Source of the DNA: 2-12-FULL-35-15 sp036386835
GTDB taxonomy: Bacteria; Bacteroidota; Bacteroidia; 2-12-FULL-35-15
Length of the DNA stretch: 64,000 nt
Assembly: GCA_036386835.1 (NCBI GenBank)
Contig: DASVUX010000061.1
Coordinates: forward strand, 48,258 to 112,257
Reading direction: 5' to 3'
Part shown: piece by piece, positions 60,224 to 64,000 of the stretch
How positions within the stretch are numbered: the first letter of the stretch is position 1
Layout of the letters: each line of letters opens with the position of its first letter
The notes under the pieces: generated by a model
The model's database searches: none
The model's input: the letters and a program-made list of their open reading frames with translations, nothing else
Told to the model about the DNA's origin: nothing
Made by a program: the position numbers and the translations under genes

Positions 60224-60253
60224 TTAAATGGAATCTTTACACATTCCGTTTAA
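60224..60253 (+). other. Second hairpin between gldL and gldM
   Basis: TTAAATGGAAT (60224-60234) pairs with ATTCCGTTTAA (60243-60253), with one G-T wobble, around an eight-base loop. No T run follows. Confidence 0.6.
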
Positions 60254-60298
60254 GGATCTATAAATAAAATATTAATCTAGAGAAACGAAATATAAACT

Positions 60299-61909
60299 AT
60301 GTCAGGCGGTAAAGAAACTCCGAGGCAGAAGATGATCGGTATGATGTACCTGGTGTTAACAGCACTTTTGGCACTTAACGTATCGAAGGAAATTCTGAAT
60401 GCTTTCGTTATTATTGAAGAAGGTTTGAACGTGACCAATGACAACTTTGACGGTAAAAATTCATTGTTGTATGCAAAGTTTGCAAAAGCTGTCGCTGAGA
60501 ATCCTGACCGTGCAAAACCATGGCAGGATAAGGCTCTGAAAGTGCAGACAAAATCAAAAGAGCTTTGTGCTTTTATAGATGAGATCAAGAGTGAGATGTA
60601 CCAAAAGATCCAAAAGCTTCCTAAAGAAGTTGCGGATACATTCCAGCTGAAGAACCTTGAAAGTAAGGATGAGAACAACATTCCTACTGAGCTTATGATT
60701 GGAGCGGGTGCTGATGCAGAAAATGCTACAGGTAAATCTGTTGATCTGAAGAATAAAATTGAAGAGTTTAAAAAGTTCATTACCGAGCAGGTACCTCAGA
60801 AAGACCGTGCTACCCTTAAGCTGGGTTTGAGTACAGAAGATATGTATTCGATCGGGGATGAAAAAATGGTGAAATGGGAAAGTAACTTATTTGCCCACCA
60901 GCCTGCCGCTGCAGTTTTCAGCGTTCTTGCAAAATTGAAAAATGATGTGAAGAATGCGGAGAGTGATGTGGTCGGAACTCTTTTGAGAAATGTTGATGAA
61001 GCAACAATTAAATTTGATAAGGTAGTTGCGAAAGTCGTTTCTGAATCAAATTACATTATTTCCGGTGAAGAATTCAAAGCAGATATCTTTATCGCTGCTT
61101 ACAACTCTTCTGCAAACCCGGAGATTCTCATCGGTGATGTAGATACAGCTACCGGTCAAATGAGAGGTGCCAGCACAAAGCTTGAAACTTTCCAGGATGG
61201 TTTAGGTAAGTATGTCGTAAGGACAGGAGCTGAAGGTGAGCAGAACTTCAGTGGTGTGATCAATGTAAAGATGCAGGATGGTAAGGTTATTCCTTATCCT
61301 TTCAAATCAAGTTACATGGTTGCTAAGCCATCTATGGCTGTTTCCCCTACAAAAATGAACGTGTTTTATATCGGGGTTGCCAACCCGGTTGATATCTCAG
61401 TTGCTGGTGCAGCACCAACCAATGTAGTCCCTTCAATCATCGGAGGAGGCGGACGGATTGTCAATAAAGGACAGGGTAAATATGAGGTATTTGTAACTCA
61501 GCAAGGTGAATGTAAGGTGAGTGTTGCTGTTAAGACCAGCACCGGTACAAAACAGATGGGCACTATGCCTTTCCGCGTGAAGAAAGTTCCTAGTCCTTTA
61601 GCTTCATTTGCAAATGTTACCGGTGACGGTAAAGCTACTAAAGCAGAATTAGAGCAGGCCGGAGGGGTAATTCCCAAACTGGACGATTTCGTGTTCGATT
61701 TGAAATTTCCTGTTATTTCATGGGTTATGTCAATGAACGTGAATGGTGCTTTCGTTGATGCTCCCGCACAGGGACCTGGTAAAACAGAACAAATGAAAAG
61801 TCTTTTAGCCAAGGCAAAACCAGGCGGAAAAGTTCTTATTGAGCAAGTTAAGGTGCAGGCTCCTGACGGTGTCCGTTCTATCCCTGGCTGCGTTATTAAG
61901 ATTAGATAA
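60299..61909 (+). CDS. gldM: Gliding motility protein GldM, T9SS motor subunit
   Basis: A 536-residue bitopic protein: MSGGKETPRQKMIGMMYLVL shows a short cytoplasmic start, then one helix at about 13-28 and a long periplasmic region of four domains. Arg9, Tyr17 and Glu31 stand where the motor-contact residues of GldM are found. SSYMVAKPSMAVSPTKMNVFYIGV and DISVAGAAP belong to periplasmic domains, and the protein ends ...SIPGCVIKIR. Two GldM helices sit in the GldL pentamer and the periplasmic domains reach the GldK/GldN ring. The reading frame begins 102 bases after gldL, past two hairpins. Confidence 0.95.
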   Translation: MSGGKETPRQKMIGMMYLVLTALLALNVSKEILNAFVIIEEGLNVTNDNFDGKNSLLYAKFAKAVAENPDRAKPWQDKALKVQTKSKELCAFIDEIKSEMYQKIQKLPKEVADTFQLKNLESKDENNIPTELMIGAGADAENATGKSVDLKNKIEEFKKFITEQVPQKDRATLKLGLSTEDMYSIGDEKMVKWESNLFAHQPAAAVFSVLAKLKNDVKNAESDVVGTLLRNVDEATIKFDKVVAKVVSESNYIISGEEFKADIFIAAYNSSANPEILIGDVDTATGQMRGASTKLETFQDGLGKYVVRTGAEGEQNFSGVINVKMQDGKVIPYPFKSSYMVAKPSMAVSPTKMNVFYIGVANPVDISVAGAAPTNVVPSIIGGGGRIVNKGQGKYEVFVTQQGECKVSVAVKTSTGTKQMGTMPFRVKKVPSPLASFANVTGDGKATKAELEQAGGVIPKLDDFVFDLKFPVISWVMSMNVNGAFVDAPAQGPGKTEQMKSLLAKAKPGGKVLIEQVKVQAPDGVRSIPGCVIKIR

Positions 61910-61926
61910 TTTAATTAAGGAAGATC

Positions 61927-62805
61927 ATGAAAACATTAAAACCTCTCTTAGTAGTATTTACCCTTGCTTGTGCATCAGTAGATACCTTTGCCCAGGAAGT
62001 AATTGCGCCTAAAGCGCCTAAATATCCTGATGGTGTTTATACCAAAGAGAACACCCGCACCAGAAGGGCGATCCCATATACACATTTGCGCGAAGCAGAT
62101 GTTATGTGGAGCAAGCGCATCTGGCGAGTGATAGATCTTCGTGAAAAAATCAATCATCCGTTATATTACCCATCATCACCGATCCTTGACAGAAAGAGTT
62201 TGTTTGATGTGATCAAAGACGCTGCTTTAAAGGATGGTACAATTACATGTTTCGACCAGGCAGCACTTGATGACGAGTTTCGTTATGAAATGACCAAAAG
62301 CGAGATTGAGAAAAAGCTGGTTCACTGGGATTCTGCTGCGCAGGCAGAGGATCCGAATAACCCGGGAACATTCATCTCCGCTCCTGTAAAAGACGTTGAT
62401 GTTACATCCGATAAAGTTTGGAAATACTGGATCAAAGAAGACTGGTTCTTTGATAAACAGCGTTCGGTTCTTGACGTCCGCATCATCGGGCTTTGTCCAT
62501 TGATTGAGAAAAAGTCAGAAACAGGTGAGTCTACCGGTGGTGATAATGCTTTATTCTGGATCTATTTCCCTGAAGCACGACCTATTTTTGCTAACCAGGA
62601 AGTGTATATGCGTCATAATGATGCAGAGCGCAGAACCATTGAAGATATATTCTGGAAACGAATGTTTTCAAGTTATGTCCGTAAAGAAACAAATGTTTAC
62701 GACCGTTCTATCCTGGAGTATAAAGTAGGTATAGATGCTTTACTTGAATCGGACCGTATTAAGGAAGATATCTTCAAATACGAACATGATCTTTTCCACT
62801 TCTAG
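61927..62805 (+). CDS. gldN: Gliding motility protein GldN
   Basis: A 292-residue periplasmic protein with a signal peptide (MKTLKPLLVVFTLACASVDTFAQ). The core has LREADVMWSKRIWRVIDLRE, SLFDVIKDAAL, WIKEDWFFDKQRSVLDVRII, GLCPL and LFWIYFPEARP, diagnostic of GldN/PorN, which forms a ring with GldK at the outer membrane. A ribosome site AAGGAAG stands before the start. It is followed by a strong terminator, and then a second gldN-like gene. Confidence 0.95.
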   Translation: MKTLKPLLVVFTLACASVDTFAQEVIAPKAPKYPDGVYTKENTRTRRAIPYTHLREADVMWSKRIWRVIDLREKINHPLYYPSSPILDRKSLFDVIKDAALKDGTITCFDQAALDDEFRYEMTKSEIEKKLVHWDSAAQAEDPNNPGTFISAPVKDVDVTSDKVWKYWIKEDWFFDKQRSVLDVRIIGLCPLIEKKSETGESTGGDNALFWIYFPEARPIFANQEVYMRHNDAERRTIEDIFWKRMFSSYVRKETNVYDRSILEYKVGIDALLESDRIKEDIFKYEHDLFHF

Positions 62806-62822
62806 TGATTTTAGAAAAAATC

Positions 62823-62860
62823 AATCCCGTTCTGCTTTTGCAGGACGGGATTTTTTTTGC
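62823..62860 (+). terminator. Terminator between gldN and the second gldN-like gene
   Basis: AATCCCGT-T-CTGC and GCAG-G-ACGGGATT pair over 13 positions (one wobble) around TTTT (62823-62852), followed by seven or more T. Confidence 0.92.
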
Positions 62861-62953
62861 CTATGCTTTATTGCAATATAAGTAAACAGCCTCCCGTTAT
62901 CTGCATCTTACCGAATCCCAAACTTCTCGGGTAAACTAAAAACGGAGGTCAAC

Positions 62954-63820
62954 ATGAATCGTTCATTGATTACAGGTATGTTGTTACTTATGGCTTGCCT
63001 CAACACTTCTGCCCAATGCCGTCCTTCCGGCAGCATTAAGGATCCTTCAGCTTATGATCCCTGTAATATGGATCGGCTTTCCAGGTCTTTTCCAACAGGA
63101 TATGCCCCATTGAGGGAAGCGGACGTGATGTGGAGTAAACGGACATGGCGTGTTATTGATCTCAGGGAGAAATTAAATCTCCCCATGTATTATCCCACCG
63201 AACCGCAGACATGCTTAATGAGTTTATTTGATGTTCTGAAATGCGCTATTTTAGAAGGTGATCTAATTGCCTTTGATGATCCTTCCTTTGATGATGAATT
63301 CACGCGGCCAATGAGCCAGAAAGCTGTCGCGGATCTCCTTGTACAATGGGATTCCACATATACGGTCCAGGATGTGAATGATCCCGATAAAATGATTCGG
63401 AGTCCTCTTAAAACAGAAATATCATCTTCAGATGTTTGGCAGTACAGGATTAAGGAAGACTGGTTCTTTGACAGGCAGAGATCAGTCATGGAAGTGAGGA
63501 TCATAGGAATTTGCCCGATGGTGCTCAAACGTTCTGAATCGGGAGAAGTACTCGGAACCAAACCTCTTTTCTGGATCTACTTTCCCGAGGCAAGGCCTTA
63601 TCTGTCAAAAGCTGCCGTTTTCAACCGCTGGAATGATGCCGGAATGCTGACCTACGATGAACTGTTTTCCAAAAGAATGTTCTCAAGTTCGATCTATAAG
63701 GAATCAAATGTATATGACAGGACGATAGCTGAATACAGACAGGGTATTGACGCTGTACTTGAATCAGATAAGATCAAAGAAAAGATCCTTGGCTACGAAA
63801 GCGATTTCTGGCAGTATTAA
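62954..63820 (+). CDS. GldN-like paralogue (GldO-type)
   Basis: A 288-residue paralogue of the upstream GldN with signal peptide MNRSLITGMLLLMACLNTSAQ. Shared stretches include LREADVMWSKRTWRVIDLRE, SLFDVLKCAIL, RIKEDWFFDRQRSVMEVRII, GICPM, LFWIYFPEARP and KRMFSSSIYKESNVYDR. In Flavobacterium johnsoniae a similar pair, GldN and GldO, exists, partly redundant. The gene has its own strong ribosome site (GGAGGT, 5 bases before the ATG) and lies behind a terminator, so it is probably controlled apart from gldN. The two proteins differ most at the N-terminus and in the middle, so they may form different rings. Confidence 0.88.
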   Translation: MNRSLITGMLLLMACLNTSAQCRPSGSIKDPSAYDPCNMDRLSRSFPTGYAPLREADVMWSKRTWRVIDLREKLNLPMYYPTEPQTCLMSLFDVLKCAILEGDLIAFDDPSFDDEFTRPMSQKAVADLLVQWDSTYTVQDVNDPDKMIRSPLKTEISSSDVWQYRIKEDWFFDRQRSVMEVRIIGICPMVLKRSESGEVLGTKPLFWIYFPEARPYLSKAAVFNRWNDAGMLTYDELFSKRMFSSSIYKESNVYDRTIAEYRQGIDAVLESDKIKEKILGYESDFWQY

Positions 63821-63824
63821 AGTG

Positions 63825-63998
63825 TTAATCTGAGGCACGTCTCAGGAATACATTCATTGGATACATTGCTTTAAATATATCCGTGCATTGTTTCAGAAGG
63901 TCTTTTGACAGGACGGTTTTATCATCCAGTGAGCATTCCATAATGAAGCTCCTCAGTTTCAGGGATTCTATTTCGGGATGATCTTTATCATAGCCTTT
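63825..63998 (-). CDS. DUF2461 family protein, 3' end only
   Basis: On the minus strand a frame open from the right window edge codes 57 residues ending at TAA (63825-63827): KGYDKDHPEIESLKLRSF, then LDDKTVLSKDLLKQCTDIFK and AMYPMNVFLRRASD. This is the C-terminal part of DUF2461/TIGR02453 proteins, whose function is unknown. It ends only 4 bases from the stop of the converging gldN-like gene. The rest of the gene lies outside the window. Confidence 0.8.
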   Translation of the reverse strand, partial: KGYDKDHPEIESLKLRSFIMECSLDDKTVLSKDLLKQCTDIFKAMYPMNVFLRRASD

Positions 63999-64000
63999 GG

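Noticed and set aside
1..64000. Phage, transposon, CRISPR, toxin-antitoxin or defence genes
   Set aside because: None of the frames shows transposase, integrase, Cas, restriction or toxin motifs, and no regularly spaced repeat array is seen.

Overview
The window is chromosomal DNA from a member of the Bacteroidota, probably a gliding or formerly gliding lineage related to the Flavobacteriia. The evidence is a gldK-gldL-gldM-gldN type IX secretion/gliding cluster with a PorP/SprF gene, a giant secreted protein with a type-B T9SS sorting domain, Bacteroidota promoter elements (TTTG, 17-23 bases, TAnnTTTG), a Bacteroidota-type FtsZ tail, DUF2795 and DUF5686 proteins, and few Shine-Dalgarno sites. 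The MurE DNPR motif implies meso-diaminopimelate peptidoglycan. No phage, transposon, CRISPR array or defence locus was seen; almost everything is core genome.

Layout. 1-2.5 kb: ExbB-ExbD flanked by two TonB-type proteins (the first cut by the window edge). 2.5-11.2 kb: folC, then leftward dsbD, two small conserved proteins, tilS, a DUF2795 gene, a PduO-type cobalamin adenosyltransferase, a LolD/MacB-type ATPase and a methyltransferase. 11.3-15.4 kb: a 1346-residue T9SS cargo protein. 15.5 kb: tRNA-Val(UAC) with a consensus promoter and its own terminator. 15.7-27.6 kb: a TylF-type methyltransferase, lptB, a DUF5686 outer-membrane protein, an AhpD-like protein, tatC, a GT87-like membrane protein, secA and pabB.

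27.8-44.2 kb is the division and cell wall (dcw) cluster: mraZ (behind three 10-bp-spaced MraZ boxes), rsmH, ftsL, ftsI, murE, mraY, murD, a free-standing degenerate MurD C-terminal domain, ftsW, murG, murC, ftsQ, ftsA, ftsZ. 44.3-52.7 kb: yqeY, a putative outer-membrane protein, groEL/groES, secG, a TPR-like protein, lptE, a sigma-54-type activator and miaB. 53-55.4 kb: topA with a lysine-rich tail, transcribed divergently from miaB.

55.5-63.8 kb: an arginase-fold protein that has lost metal ligands in all three signature motifs, then porP, gldK, gldL, gldM, gldN and a second gldN-like gene. Several spacers in this cluster hold strong hairpins. The last 175 bases hold the 3' end of a leftward DUF2461-type gene.

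The items most worth a second look are the orphan MurD glutamate-ligase domain between murD and ftsW, the arginase-like pseudoenzyme beside the T9SS genes, the hairpins between gldL and gldM, repeat or low-complexity incursions into murD and murC, and a set of TTG start codons placed directly behind upstream stop codons.
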